DNA of 64,000 bases from Bdellovibrio sp. ZAP7. Its GTDB lineage: Bacteria; Bdellovibrionota; Bdellovibrionia; Bdellovibrionales; Bdellovibrionaceae. Both the position numbers and the translations under genes were made by a program. The stretch is taken from assembly GCF_006874645.1 (NCBI RefSeq), contig NZ_CP030082.1, positions 4,030,001 through 4,094,000 on the forward strand. The letters run 5' to 3'. Positions 31,612 through 40,272 of the stretch are shown piece after piece (within the stretch, counting starts at the first letter, position 1; the number at the start of each line of letters is the position of its first letter). Under the pieces are notes generated by a model. The model worked only from the letters and a program-made list of their open reading frames with translations, was not told the origin of the DNA and did no database searches.

Positions 31612-32841
31612 ATGGATGTTCAAAAGATACTCTCGGCGGTTGCTTGCGTCTTAGTATTTACAGCTTGTAGCAAAAAATCGTCGAACTCAGTTTTCTCAGA
31701 CAGCACTGCGCTTGATTCGGCAGCGTGTATGGGACAAGCGATCAAAAGCAAATTCATTGTTCAGTGGGAAGATGGCCGATTCACTGTTGAATCCGGCACC
31801 GATGCTGAATCATTCAAAAAAGAATTTATCGAACCACAGTTAGAAAGCATTCGCCGAGTCGAATTCGATCGTCGTATTCAAATTGAATCGACCAAAGAAT
31901 ACGCTTCATCGTCTGTAAGCGACACTTGGGGCTTAAGCATGATCAAAGCGAACTCTGCTTATACCCAAGGCGTCTATGGTCAAGGTATCAAGGTCGCAGT
32001 TGTGGATGCGTATGTGGATGTTACCCATCCGCAGCTTGCGGGCCGAATCGCCGTGAACACGGGTGAGATTCCTAATAACGGAATTGATGATGATAAAAAC
32101 GGTATCGTCGATGACTACTATGGAGCGAGCTTTGTCTCTGTTCCTTCTTCGACAACAACACCGAGTCCCCACGGATCTCACGTGGCGGGTATCATTGCAG
32201 CCGATTCTAACTTCGGACCGGTTTCTGGGGTTGCTCCCCGCGCACAAATTATTCCAGCACAATTCATTGCCAATGATGGTGGTGGTTCTTTAGGTGATGC
32301 GATTCTGGCGCTACAATATGCAGCAAGCCGTGGTGCTAAAATTATCAATGCCAGCTGGGGTGGCGCTCCTTGTGTCGCTTCATTGAAAAATGCGTTCCAA
32401 GTTCTTGAGTCTCAAGGAATTCTGGTCGTAGTAGCGGCGGGCAATGATGCGCGCGATATCGATGTGTATCCTGAATTCCCTGCTTCCTTTGATCTTTCCA
32501 ATCAAATCACTGTGGCGGCATCAAGTGTCAGTGATTTTATGACGTCTTGGTCGAACAGTGGTTTCGAATTTGTTCACGTGGCAGCACCTGGTGAGCATAT
32601 TTTAAGCACGATTCCTGGCAACAGTTCGACATACATGGATGGAACAAGTATGGCGGCACCCTTTGTTTCTGGAACTGCGGCTTTGCTATGGAGCTACAAG
32701 CCAAACGCTACTGCAAAGCAGATTAAAGCCGCCATCGAACAGTCAGTTGACGTTACTTCAGGACACGAGTTTAAAGTAAAAACTCGAGGCCGAATCAATA
32801 TTCAGAAAGCACTTCAAGTACTTGGACAGTTAGTCCCATAA
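31612..32841 (+). CDS. Subtilisin-like serine protease lipoprotein (S8)
   Basis: A 409-residue protein. MDVQKILSAVACVLVFTAC holds a lipobox (FTAC, Cys19). After an I9-like propeptide region (VQWEDGRFTVESG, about 50-95) comes the S8 domain: Asp132 in VAVVDAYVDVTHP, His187 in HGSHVAGIIAA, oxyanion Asn278 in VVAAGND and Ser346 in GTSMAAPFVSG. The catalytic Asp context has DAY instead of the usual DTG/DSG. AGGGAG precedes ATG 31612; a GTG two codons upstream lies within that ribosome-binding site. It is likely surface- or periplasm-anchored and digestive. Confidence 0.93.
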   Translation: MDVQKILSAVACVLVFTACSKKSSNSVFSDSTALDSAACMGQAIKSKFIVQWEDGRFTVESGTDAESFKKEFIEPQLESIRRVEFDRRIQIESTKEYASSSVSDTWGLSMIKANSAYTQGVYGQGIKVAVVDAYVDVTHPQLAGRIAVNTGEIPNNGIDDDKNGIVDDYYGASFVSVPSSTTTPSPHGSHVAGIIAADSNFGPVSGVAPRAQIIPAQFIANDGGGSLGDAILALQYAASRGAKIINASWGGAPCVASLKNAFQVLESQGILVVVAAGNDARDIDVYPEFPASFDLSNQITVAASSVSDFMTSWSNSGFEFVHVAAPGEHILSTIPGNSSTYMDGTSMAAPFVSGTAALLWSYKPNATAKQIKAAIEQSVDVTSGHEFKVKTRGRINIQKALQVLGQLVP

Positions 32842-32862
32842 ATTCAACAAGATACCTGCTGA

Positions 32863-32900
32863 ACGCAGAGCAGAAAAACATGCTCTGCGTCTGTCGTTTT
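32863..32900 (+). terminator. Intrinsic terminator of the subtilase gene
   Basis: A 10-bp perfect stem: ACGCAGAGCA (32863-32872) and TGCTCTGCGT (32881-32890), 8-base loop, then CTGTCGTTTT. Confidence 0.75.
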
Positions 32901-32970
32901 AAGATGATTACTCAAATGCTCATTGATAGAAGTATGCCTTCCGTTTTTTCAAACGTTAAAGAAGGAATTT

Positions 32971-34536
32971 ATGAGCGAAGTATCTTCAGGCATTCAAGCA
33001 AAGCTTGCCGATCTAGAAAAAAGAAATGAAGCCGCAATGGCGGGTGGCGGAGCTGCTCGTGTTGCGAAACACAAACAAGGCGGCAGACTTTCTGCACGCG
33101 AACGTTTAGATGTTCTTTTGGATCCAGGCAGCTTCGTTGAGATGGATCGTTTCGTTACTCATCGTTGCACAAACTTCGGCATGGACAAGAATGTTGTTCC
33201 TGGCGACGGCGTGGTAACTGGCTACGGTCGTATCAACGGCAAATTGGTTTACGTCTCTTCTCAAGATTTCACTGTTATCGGTGGATCTATGTCCCGCACT
33301 CAAGCAAACAAAATCTGCAAAGTGATGGACCTTTCTATCAAGAACGGTGCGCCTTTCATTTCTTTGAATGACTCTGGTGGCGCGCGTATTCAAGAAGGTA
33401 TCGAATCACTTGGTGGTTACGCTGATATCTTTACTCGCAACACGATGGCTTCTGGTTTGGTTCCACAAATCACAGCAATCATGGGGCCATGCGCGGGTGG
33501 CGCGGTTTACTCACCGTCTATCACTGACTTTGTCTTCATGGTTAAGAACACTTCCTACATGTTTGTAACGGGTCCTGATGTTATCAAGACTGTGACTCAT
33601 GAAGAAGTAACTAAAGAAGATTTGGGTGGAGCAACGACTCACTCTGCAAAATCAGGTGTGGCGCACTTTGCTGCTGAAGATGACAAGCACTGCTTGTTGC
33701 TAATCCGCGAATTGATGAACTTCCTTCCGTCAAATAACTTGGATGATGCTCCAGCATTGCCGAATACAGATCGCCCTGACCGCTTGACTGAAGCGATCAT
33801 GAACTTGATCCCTGAAAATCCTAAAAAACCTTACGACATGCTGGCAGTTATCACTGAATGCGTGGACGAGGGTTACTTCCTAGAAGTTCACAAGCATTTT
33901 GCAGCAAACGTCATCGTAGGCTTTGCTCGTTTCAACGGTCGTCCTGTTGGTATCGTCGCCAATCAACCAAACGTACTTGCTGGTTGCTTGAACATCGAAG
34001 CTTCCCGTAAGGCAGCTCGCTTCATCCGCTTCTGTGATGCCTTCAACATCCCTGTTGTTTCATTCGTTGACGTTCCAGGCTTCTTGCCAGGTAAAGATCA
34101 AGAATGGAATGGTATCATCACTCACGGTGCAAAACTTCTTTACGCGTACGCTGAAGCGACTGTGCCTAAGATTACAGTTATCACTCGCAAAGCTTACGGT
34201 GGTGCATACATCGTTATGGGTTCTAAACTTTTGAGATCTGACGTGAACCTAGCTTACCCTTCTGCAGAGATCGCAGTCATGGGTGCTGAAGGTGCAGTAA
34301 GCATCATCAGCCGCGAAGAGATCAATAAAGCTAAAGACCCAGCAGCTGAAAAAGCTCGTTTGACAGCACAATACGAAGAGAAGTTCTCGAATCCGTATGT
34401 TTCTGCTGAACTTGGTTACACTGACGAAGTTATCGATCCAGCGTTGACTCGTAAACGCATCATCGATTCTTTGGAAATGTTAAAAAATAAACGTGATATC
34501 ACTCCGGCTAAAAAGCACGGCAATATCCCTCTGTAG
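32971..34536 (+). CDS. Acyl-CoA carboxylase carboxyltransferase subunit (PccB type)
   Basis: A 521-residue carboxyltransferase of the PccB/AccD5/MccB type. It contains N- and C-lobes of the crotonase fold, with [19 protein letters not shown] near the start, the [12 protein letters not shown] CoA-binding motif, [21 protein letters not shown] and [13 protein letters not shown]. It moves carboxyl from biotin to an acyl-CoA; propionyl-CoA is most likely, with acetyl-CoA possible. ATG 32971 is preferred because GAAGGA lies upstream; an earlier in-frame GTG or ATG region has none. It is the first gene of a three-gene carboxylase operon. Confidence 0.93.
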   Translation: MSEVSSGIQAKLADLEKRNEAAMAGGGAARVAKHKQGGRLSARERLDVLLDPGSFVEMDRFVTHRCTNFGMDKNVVPGDGVVTGYGRINGKLVYVSSQDFTVIGGSMSRTQANKICKVMDLSIKNGAPFISLNDSGGARIQEGIESLGGYADIFTRNTMASGLVPQITAIMGPCAGGAVYSPSITDFVFMVKNTSYMFVTGPDVIKTVTHEEVTKEDLGGATTHSAKSGVAHFAAEDDKHCLLLIRELMNFLPSNNLDDAPALPNTDRPDRLTEAIMNLIPENPKKPYDMLAVITECVDEGYFLEVHKHFAANVIVGFARFNGRPVGIVANQPNVLAGCLNIEASRKAARFIRFCDAFNIPVVSFVDVPGFLPGKDQEWNGIITHGAKLLYAYAEATVPKITVITRKAYGGAYIVMGSKLLRSDVNLAYPSAEIAVMGAEGAVSIISREEINKAKDPAAEKARLTAQYEEKFSNPYVSAELGYTDEVIDPALTRKRIIDSLEMLKNKRDITPAKKHGNIPL

Positions 34537-34544
34537 GAGCGAAC

Positions 34545-36047
34545 ATGGCATTGTTTAAAAAAATCCTGATCGCAAATCGTGGGGAAATCGCAATTCGTAT
34601 CACTCGCGCCTGCCGCGAGCTTGGTATCGCATCCGTTGCTGTTTTTTCTGATGCCGATCGTGATAGCTTGCACGTTTTCTTGGCGGACGAGGCCTATCAT
34701 ATCGGGCCTTCTCCGTCAAAAGAGAGCTATTTGAACTATAGAAAAATTTTGGAAGTGGCAAAAAAGGCTGGCGCCGATGCTGTCCATCCAGGCTACGGCT
34801 TCTTGTCTGAAAACACGACGTTTGCAAAAGCATGTGAAGAAGCGGGAATCACTTTCATCGGACCAACAGTTGCGAACATCGAATCTATGGGAGATAAAAT
34901 CTCTGCCAAAGCTTTAATGAAAAAATCTGGCGTGCCAACGGTTCCAGGATCTGATGGCGGCGTTGAGTCGGTTGAAGACGCAGTGAAAATCGCGGAAAAA
35001 ATTGGTCTTCCTATCATCATCAAAGCGACTGCTGGCGGCGGTGGTAAAGGGATGCGTATCGTTCGTAAACTAGACGAAGTGGAAAGTGCATTCCGCGCTT
35101 GCCGCTCTGAAGGTCAGAACTATTTCGCGAATCCGACTGTTTACATCGAGAAATTCATCAACGATCCGAAACACATCGAGATCCAAGTGTTCGGCGATAA
35201 ACACGGTAACCATGTTCACTTGTTTGAACGTGAGTGCTCTGTACAACGTCGTAACCAAAAGATCATCGAAGAGTCTCCATCTCCTTCTGTTCCTCATGAA
35301 GTGCGTTTGCGCATGGGCGAGGCTTCTGTTCGCGCAGCGAAACAGATTAACTATGTAGGCGCTGGTACGATCGAATACATCTTCGATAACACGACTAAAG
35401 AATTTTATTTCATGGAGATGAATACACGTCTTCAAGTTGAACATCCGATCACTGAGATCGTGACTGGTTTCGACTTGGTTCGTGAACAAATCAACGTGGC
35501 TGCTGGCAAACCTTTGAGCTTTAAACAAGAAGACATAAAGCAAAAAGGCCACGCGATCGAAGCACGTATCTGCGCTGAAGATCCTGTGACTTACAAACCA
35601 AATCCAGGTGTTATCCGCGCTTGCCGTCACCCACAAGGTCCATTCATGCGTGTGGATTCTTATGCTTACCCTGGTTACAACGTTCCGATCTATTACGATC
35701 CAATGATCTCTAAGGTTATTACTTGGGGTGATACTCGTAATGAAGCGATCGATCGTATGCAACGTGCTTTGTCTGAGTTCGTATTGACGGGTATCAAAAC
35801 CAACATCGTTCTTCATAAAACGATTTTGGATCACCCGACTTTCCGTGACGGTACTTACACGACACAATTTATCGAAAAGAACTTCGAAGTTATCGAACCA
35901 GAGATGTTCAAGCAAGTTGACGACCCTGTGTTCTTGATCGCGGCGGCTATTGAAGCCTACAACGATCGTAAATCGAAGGATATCCGTCAGCTTAACGTTC
36001 GCTCCACTTGGAGAAGCGTTGGTCGTAAACTTCAGTTGAGGACGTAA
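34545..36047 (+). CDS. Biotin carboxylase subunit
   Basis: A 500-residue ATP-grasp biotin carboxylase: FKKILIANRGEIAIRITRACRELG at the N-terminus, HPGYGFLSEN, the Gly-rich ATP lid ATAGGGGKGMR, MEMNTRLQVEHPITE and the C-terminal domain. It charges biotin on the carrier protein with CO2 using ATP. At 500 residues it is a stand-alone carboxylase (AccC-like, with about 50 extra C-terminal residues), not the PccA form that carries its own biotin domain. It is 8 bases after the carboxyltransferase gene and one base before the carrier gene. Confidence 0.94.
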   Translation: MALFKKILIANRGEIAIRITRACRELGIASVAVFSDADRDSLHVFLADEAYHIGPSPSKESYLNYRKILEVAKKAGADAVHPGYGFLSENTTFAKACEEAGITFIGPTVANIESMGDKISAKALMKKSGVPTVPGSDGGVESVEDAVKIAEKIGLPIIIKATAGGGGKGMRIVRKLDEVESAFRACRSEGQNYFANPTVYIEKFINDPKHIEIQVFGDKHGNHVHLFERECSVQRRNQKIIEESPSPSVPHEVRLRMGEASVRAAKQINYVGAGTIEYIFDNTTKEFYFMEMNTRLQVEHPITEIVTGFDLVREQINVAAGKPLSFKQEDIKQKGHAIEARICAEDPVTYKPNPGVIRACRHPQGPFMRVDSYAYPGYNVPIYYDPMISKVITWGDTRNEAIDRMQRALSEFVLTGIKTNIVLHKTILDHPTFRDGTYTTQFIEKNFEVIEPEMFKQVDDPVFLIAAAIEAYNDRKSKDIRQLNVRSTWRSVGRKLQLRT

Positions 36048-36048
36048 C

Positions 36049-36576
36049 ATGTATTTCGAAGCAGAACTTAGAGGAAAAAAATATAAAGTAGATGTGACGG
36101 AAGGTCGTCACTCTTGGAAAGTATCTTTGCAAGAAGAAGGCAAAGCATGGGCTCACCATGATATTTCTAAGAACGACTATAAGCACGCGGAAGAGTACAT
36201 CAGCTTCCTTTTCCAAGGTAAGTCGTACCTTATTGACGTCGTGGGTTCAGACACTGAATACACAGTGTTTACGCGTAACTCATTCCGTTCTATCAAGATC
36301 TTCAATGACGAAATGTTGTTGCATGAATCATTGAAAAAAGGCGGCGGTTTCGGGGGCGATATGGAGCTTAAAGCTGGTATGCCGGGAAAAATCATCGAGA
36401 TCTTTGCAAAAGAAGGCGACATCGTGAAAGCGAACAAGCCACTTTTGATCATGGAAGCGATGAAAATGGAAAACGAAATGCGCTCCGCTCGTGACGTGAA
36501 AATCAAAGAGATCAAAGTCAAGCAAGGTGACTCTGTTGAATCAGGTGCCGTGTTGATCAAATTCGAAGAGCCTTAA
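36049..36576 (+). CDS. Biotin carboxyl carrier protein
   Basis: A 175-residue protein. Residues 105-175 form a biotinyl-lipoyl domain with the target Lys139 in LLIMEAMKMENEM. Residues 1-95 form an N-terminal region (EAELRGKKYKVDVTEG) like the linker domain of acyl-CoA carboxylase alpha chains, joined by a Lys/Gly-rich hinge. This suggests that an ancestral alpha chain (biotin carboxylase plus carrier) is encoded here as two adjacent genes. It follows the carboxylase gene by one base. A strong terminator closes the operon. Confidence 0.92.
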   Translation: MYFEAELRGKKYKVDVTEGRHSWKVSLQEEGKAWAHHDISKNDYKHAEEYISFLFQGKSYLIDVVGSDTEYTVFTRNSFRSIKIFNDEMLLHESLKKGGGFGGDMELKAGMPGKIIEIFAKEGDIVKANKPLLIMEAMKMENEMRSARDVKIKEIKVKQGDSVESGAVLIKFEEP

Positions 36577-36600
36577 TCAGCTCTTCGTTACTGACGAAAT

Positions 36601-36635
36601 AAAAAGGGAAACTTCTTTCGGAGTTTCCCTTTTTT
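36601..36635. terminator. Bidirectional intrinsic terminator
   Basis: A 10-bp stem, GGGAAACTTC (36606-36615) with GGAGTTTCCC (36620-36629; one G-T pair), loop TTTC, A-tract before and T6 after. It ends the carboxylase operon and the convergent tatB-tatC operon. Confidence 0.88.
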
Positions 36636-36670
36636 ATTATTTAAATTTTACTGAGATCTTTTAGAGCGAA

Positions 36671-37435
36671 CTATTCTCGTTCGTTTTGTCTGAATTGGGC
36701 TTCACGTTTTCTTTCAAAGATACCGACCATCAAGACGCCGATTTCATATAGCAGAACCATCGGAATCAACATCATGATCATACTCATCAAATCTGGCGGA
36801 GTAATGATCGCGGCAGCCACCGCAAGACCCATAATCGCGTAACGACGTTTATCTTTAAGAAATTTTTGGCTTACAAGGCCCATCATTCCCAAGATAGAAA
36901 TGACCAGGGGAAGCTCGAAAGAAACGCCGAACATCAAACACATTTGGGTAAAGAAACCCAAGTACTGTTCGATAGAGATCATCGGCTTATCTACCGTGCC
37001 GCCATAGTTCATTAAGAAGTGGAATGCCATCGGCAAAACCACATAGTATGAAAACGCCGCACCCAAAATGAAAAGAACTGATCCAGCGACGATAAAGCCA
37101 ACAGAATACTTTTTTTCTTTTTGATAAAGACCCGGCGCTACGAACTTCCAAATTTGATAAAGCCACAATGGGCAAGAAATCAAAATACCGCACACAAATG
37201 ATATTTTGATGTGCGCTAGGAATTTATCTAAAGGACCCGTATAAATTAATCCCCCACCCGGGAGATACGGAGCGATGGGTGCACGGATATAATCGAAAAC
37301 TTGCTCGCTAAAGTGATAGCAGATTCCAGTCGCCAACAACAAAATCCAAACCATGCGAACAAGGCGGAAACGAAGCTCGCCCAAGTGTTCGTAAAGGGAT
37401 TGGGCTTTTTGGTCTAATTCTTCAGAAGAGCCCAT
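36671..37435 (-). CDS. tatC: Sec-independent protein translocase TatC
   Basis: A 254-residue polytopic membrane protein with six helices. YEHLGELRFRLVRM near the N-terminus carries the conserved Glu and Arg that bind the twin-arginine signal, and LYQIWKFVAPGLYQKEKKY and FGVSFELPLVISIL are family hallmarks. With TatB it forms the receptor for folded twin-arginine substrates; one likely substrate (55-57 kb) is encoded in this window. Its ATG overlaps the tatB stop (TAATG). Confidence 0.95.
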   Translation of the reverse strand: MGSSEELDQKAQSLYEHLGELRFRLVRMVWILLLATGICYHFSEQVFDYIRAPIAPYLPGGGLIYTGPLDKFLAHIKISFVCGILISCPLWLYQIWKFVAPGLYQKEKKYSVGFIVAGSVLFILGAAFSYYVVLPMAFHFLMNYGGTVDKPMISIEQYLGFFTQMCLMFGVSFELPLVISILGMMGLVSQKFLKDKRRYAIMGLAVAAAIITPPDLMSMIMMLIPMVLLYEIGVLMVGIFERKREAQFRQNERE

Positions 37436-37827
37436 TAGCCTTTGCTCCCTTTATCGTCGTCATCGTTGGAGTTGTTTTGAATTTTAAATTCCATTTGTTG
37501 AGGATTTGATTCTTTTGCGGCCATCGCTTGCCCATGCGGAACGTGATCTTCAGAAGTCCAATCACCAGGATCCGCCGTTTCAGCCTCGGGCTTTACTTCC
37601 GGATTTGCTGGAGGTCCATTGTGTGCTTGCTTGTGTCTATCGTACAAGTCGATCGGATCAATACGCGCTTGTTGTTTCAAGTCGTCAGTGAATTCACTGG
37701 TCGTTCTTTTAAGTTCATTAAGAAAGCGGCCGAGTGTGCGCGCCACTTGTGGAAGTTCCTTGGGGCCGATCACGATCAGCGCCAAGATAGCTAAGAAAAT
37801 GATTTCTGACATGCCTAAACCGAACAT
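37435..37827 (-). CDS. tatB: Twin-arginine translocase subunit TatB (TatA/B family)
   Basis: A 130-residue protein: an N-terminal helix MSEIIFLAILALIVIGPKELP ending in the Gly-Pro hinge of the TatA/B family, then an amphipathic helix (VARTLGRFLNELKRTTSE) and an acidic/hydrophilic tail of about 70 residues. The length and the GPKELPQVARTLG sequence favour TatB over TatA. It is translationally coupled to tatC. No separate tatA is seen in the window. The start lacks a ribosome-binding site but is preceded by a promoter-like element. Confidence 0.9.
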   Translation of the reverse strand: MFGLGMSEIIFLAILALIVIGPKELPQVARTLGRFLNELKRTTSEFTDDLKQQARIDPIDLYDRHKQAHNGPPANPEVKPEAETADPGDWTSEDHVPHGQAMAAKESNPQQMEFKIQNNSNDDDDKGSKG

Positions 37828-37833
37828 GGTCGC

Positions 37834-37862
37834 AGATTAGTGGAATCACCCTTGTTTGCCAA
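37834..37862 (-). promoter_or_regulatory. Promoter placing transcription start at the tatB ATG
   Basis: On the minus strand: TTGGCA (37862-37857), 17-base spacer, TAATCT (37839-37834), 6 bases, then ATG at 37827. It spans the end of the upstream same-strand gene. The -10 is weak (3 of 6). Confidence 0.4.
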
Positions 37863-38451
37863 GCTTTACTTGGTCTTGAGGCAGGGTCAAAACACCCATT
37901 TCCACCAGCTTTTCTTTGGCCAACTCAGAGCCGGTACGCTGATAGCGGTCATAGAGGCGAAGGATACTTTCATCAGACTTAATAAAGGAATGCTGGCTAA
38001 TGTAAGTCAGCACATCAACGAACTCAATAAAGCGCGCTGAGAACGTTTTATAAACTTTCGCAAGACCATCTTCACGAGTGCAGTGTGCTAGATGGGTGTA
38101 TGCTGCTCCACCGATATTCGCATAGTAATCCACATCCACAGTTTTTCTTTGGAGTGAGTCACCAAAAAAACCACTGATGTAGAGTGCGCGATCACCAAGC
38201 TTTCTAAGCTTTTCAAGTTTCACTGACTGTTCCGCATTTTGCGCGTGCAGGTACATTTCAGCTAATGTTGCTTCCGCTTCAAACAAAGCTTTGGCATCTA
38301 GATATTGTTTTAAAAGATTTACGAGATACGCTTCGACAAGAGGAAGCGTTTGAACTTTACGGTCGTAAAGTCCCTTAGAGACGAGCTCCTGAAAATAACC
38401 TTCAGGGCTTACGAATAACTCTACCGTTTGCGAGTTTGGTTTTTCTTTCAT
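37846..38451 (-). CDS. Conserved cytoplasmic protein of unknown function
   Basis: A 201-residue protein without signal peptide or membrane helix; mostly helical by composition. Notable segments are YISGFFGDSLQRKTVDVDYY and ANIGGAAYTHLAH in the middle, and LYDRYQRTGSELAKEKLVEMG near the end. I recall similar proteins in related predatory bacteria but cannot name a function. The start ATG 38451 follows AAGG at short distance. It lies 18 bases upstream of tatB on the same strand, so a shared transcript is possible, although tatB may have its own promoter in this gene's end. Confidence 0.65.
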   Translation of the reverse strand: MKEKPNSQTVELFVSPEGYFQELVSKGLYDRKVQTLPLVEAYLVNLLKQYLDAKALFEAEATLAEMYLHAQNAEQSVKLEKLRKLGDRALYISGFFGDSLQRKTVDVDYYANIGGAAYTHLAHCTREDGLAKVYKTFSARFIEFVDVLTYISQHSFIKSDESILRLYDRYQRTGSELAKEKLVEMGVLTLPQDQVKLGKQG

Positions 38452-38687
38452 CCTTCACTCACCTGCTACACTTACTATAAGTCTAACAACTTATCGGAAT
38501 GCTTCGGTTAATTGTTTATTATGAATTAATACCTTAGTCCGTAATCCTTCTTGTCGGCCCTCCGGGCTTAAAATCCCAAGGTGTATCAAAATGGAACGGC
38601 TGCCCTTTCCGCGCAAAGTGTATAACTTCTATACGGTTCCACGGCATCTAATGGGTTTCCACAGGTTTTAACAGTGGCACCGGGCTT

Positions 38688-38713
38688 GCTCTTTCCAAGG
38701 ATGAAGAAAGAGC
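38688..38713 (+). promoter_or_regulatory. Hairpin abutting the start codon of the lytic transglycosylase gene
   Basis: GCTCTTTC (38688-38695), 10-base loop CAAGGATGAA, GAAAGAGC (38706-38713), followed by GGGTTGC and the ATG at 38721. In RNA the stem extends by five pairs, four of them G-U (38683-38687 with 38714-38718). The only Shine-Dalgarno-like AAGG lies in the loop, so the fold could control translation. The loop also contains an ATG (38701) opening a 7-codon frame whose stop TGA overlaps the real start. Confidence 0.5.
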
Positions 38714-38720
38714 GGGTTGC

Positions 38721-40250
38721 ATGATTAAAGTTAATTTGACCACCAAATTGGATACGAAAAAGAAGAAGTTCACCGCGGGCTTCGTGATGACCGTAGTGGC
38801 CCTCACGGGTGTTGTGGCTCTTTATAATTCTGTTCAAATGGTTGATACCGACACTTTACTTGCTGAAACATCTGCTCCCGTTGAAAAGTCCAATGAACCT
38901 ATGGTTCTAGCAGCAAATTCTGATTCTGAAATGGATGGCGAAGCTACTGGATTTAATTTGGAAATCCCGCAATTCGTTGCACTGGATGAGGACACCGGCC
39001 CCATTGCTGAATCTGGCATTGTGGAAAACCGTGAGCATATCCTGAATGACTATCAAAATCTAATCTCGGAAGAATTCCACATCCCTGAAAACCTGCGTGA
39101 TCGTGTAGGTTTCTGGTTTGATATCTATACTCTTCATAACTCTAATAAACGCCTGATTCACCACTCGGTTTACCCATGGATAGTGTTTGAAGTGGTCGAC
39201 ACGACAGACATTATTAATTCCGATACACCAAAACACCGCTGGATGAGAAATCTGAAAGCCGACGCTTTGGTAAAACAACAGGTTGAAAAAACAAAGACGG
39301 CGTTGAAATCATTGGCTAAAAAGAAAAATCTTGATGATTTGACTGACGATGAAAAACGCGTGATGGAAGCACTTTCCCATCTTGATGGCGACGTGAAAGA
39401 AAAAGCTAAATTCGCACTTAAAAATATCCGTGTGCAAACGGGTCAAAGAAACTTCTTCCAAGAGGGCTTGGAAGTATCTCCAAAATACCTTCCTGGTATG
39501 GAAGAAATCTTTGAAAATTACAATTTGCCGGTCGAGTTGACACGCATTCCATTTGTGGAAAGCTCTTTCAACAAACACGCAAAATCTAAAGTGGGTGCTT
39601 CAGGTATCTGGCAATTTATGGGTGGCACTGGCCGTAAATTCATGGTTGTGACAGACAATATCGATGAAAGACACTCTCCGTTTAAAGCGACTGTCGCTGC
39701 CGCCCAATTGCTTAAAGAAAACCACATGATCTTAAAGCGCTCATGGCCTTTGGCGATCACGGCGTGGAATCACGGTCCTCCGGGAATCCGCAAAGGTATG
39801 GCTAAAGCTAAATCACAAGATCTGGGCGAGATTATCGCTAAATACAGGACAAAATCATTCGACTTTGCCTCTTCAAATTTCTATTCAGAATTTTTGGCAG
39901 CCTTGTTCGCTGAGAAATATCATGAAGAAGCGTTCAAAGATTTGAACTACTCTGAAAAGTTGAATCTGCATACAGTGAAGCTTTCCAGAAGCATCAACGC
40001 CAAAGATCTTTTGCGCAGAAGCAAACTTACTGAAGACAATTTTGTGATGTTTAATCCAGATTTGAAAAAAGCTGTAAAGATAAACGCGCAAGTTCCATCG
40101 GGATTTACTTTGATGTTGGATGATGACTCTCGTGATCTTCTAAAAGGAATCGTTGCTCAAGCGACCCTGGGTAAGAAACGTAAAGTTCCTAAAGCGAAAA
40201 CGGCTTCAAGCGAAGTTTCCTTGAGCGAACCAGTAGCTCGCGATCTTTAA
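38721..40250 (+). CDS. Membrane-bound lytic murein transglycosylase (MltD-like)
   Basis: A 509-residue protein. A basic N-terminus and one transmembrane helix (about 18-37) anchor it in the inner membrane. A helical region (90-255) precedes an SLT/lysozyme-like domain with catalytic Glu280 in IPFVESSFNKHAKSKVGASG, GIWQFMGGTGR and ITAWNHGPPGIRKG, the MltD-type arrangement. The C-terminal part has one divergent LysM-like segment (INAKDLLRRSKLTEDNFVMF). It cleaves the glycan strand to 1,6-anhydro products, useful for wall remodelling or for breaking prey wall. The leader hairpin before ATG 38721 is unusual. Confidence 0.88.
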   Translation: MIKVNLTTKLDTKKKKFTAGFVMTVVALTGVVALYNSVQMVDTDTLLAETSAPVEKSNEPMVLAANSDSEMDGEATGFNLEIPQFVALDEDTGPIAESGIVENREHILNDYQNLISEEFHIPENLRDRVGFWFDIYTLHNSNKRLIHHSVYPWIVFEVVDTTDIINSDTPKHRWMRNLKADALVKQQVEKTKTALKSLAKKKNLDDLTDDEKRVMEALSHLDGDVKEKAKFALKNIRVQTGQRNFFQEGLEVSPKYLPGMEEIFENYNLPVELTRIPFVESSFNKHAKSKVGASGIWQFMGGTGRKFMVVTDNIDERHSPFKATVAAAQLLKENHMILKRSWPLAITAWNHGPPGIRKGMAKAKSQDLGEIIAKYRTKSFDFASSNFYSEFLAALFAEKYHEEAFKDLNYSEKLNLHTVKLSRSINAKDLLRRSKLTEDNFVMFNPDLKKAVKINAQVPSGFTLMLDDDSRDLLKGIVAQATLGKKRKVPKAKTASSEVSLSEPVARDL

Positions 40251-40258
40251 TCGCGAGC
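40236..40258 (+). terminator. Hairpin overlapping the mltD-like stop
   Basis: GCTCGCGA (40236-40243) pairs with TCGCGAGC (40251-40258); the TAA stop (40248-40250) sits in the loop. It is followed by CTTCTAT, a poor T-run. Confidence 0.55.
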
Positions 40259-40272
40259 CTTCTATAACAGTC

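Noticed and set aside
31566-31670. Small frame starting ATG 31566 before the subtilase gene
   Set aside because: It has no ribosome-binding site and runs out of frame into the subtilase start; its translation has no hydrophobic or domain-like pattern.
35070-36050. A 326-codon open frame on the minus strand
   Set aside because: It lies antisense inside the biotin carboxylase gene, has no ribosome-binding site, and its translation is rich in His/Arg/Phe typical of the reverse complement of well-biased codons.
38586-38837. An 83-codon minus-strand frame in the leader of the lytic transglycosylase gene
   Set aside because: Its 5' half is antisense to the transglycosylase N-terminus, and there is no ribosome-binding site or familiar sequence.
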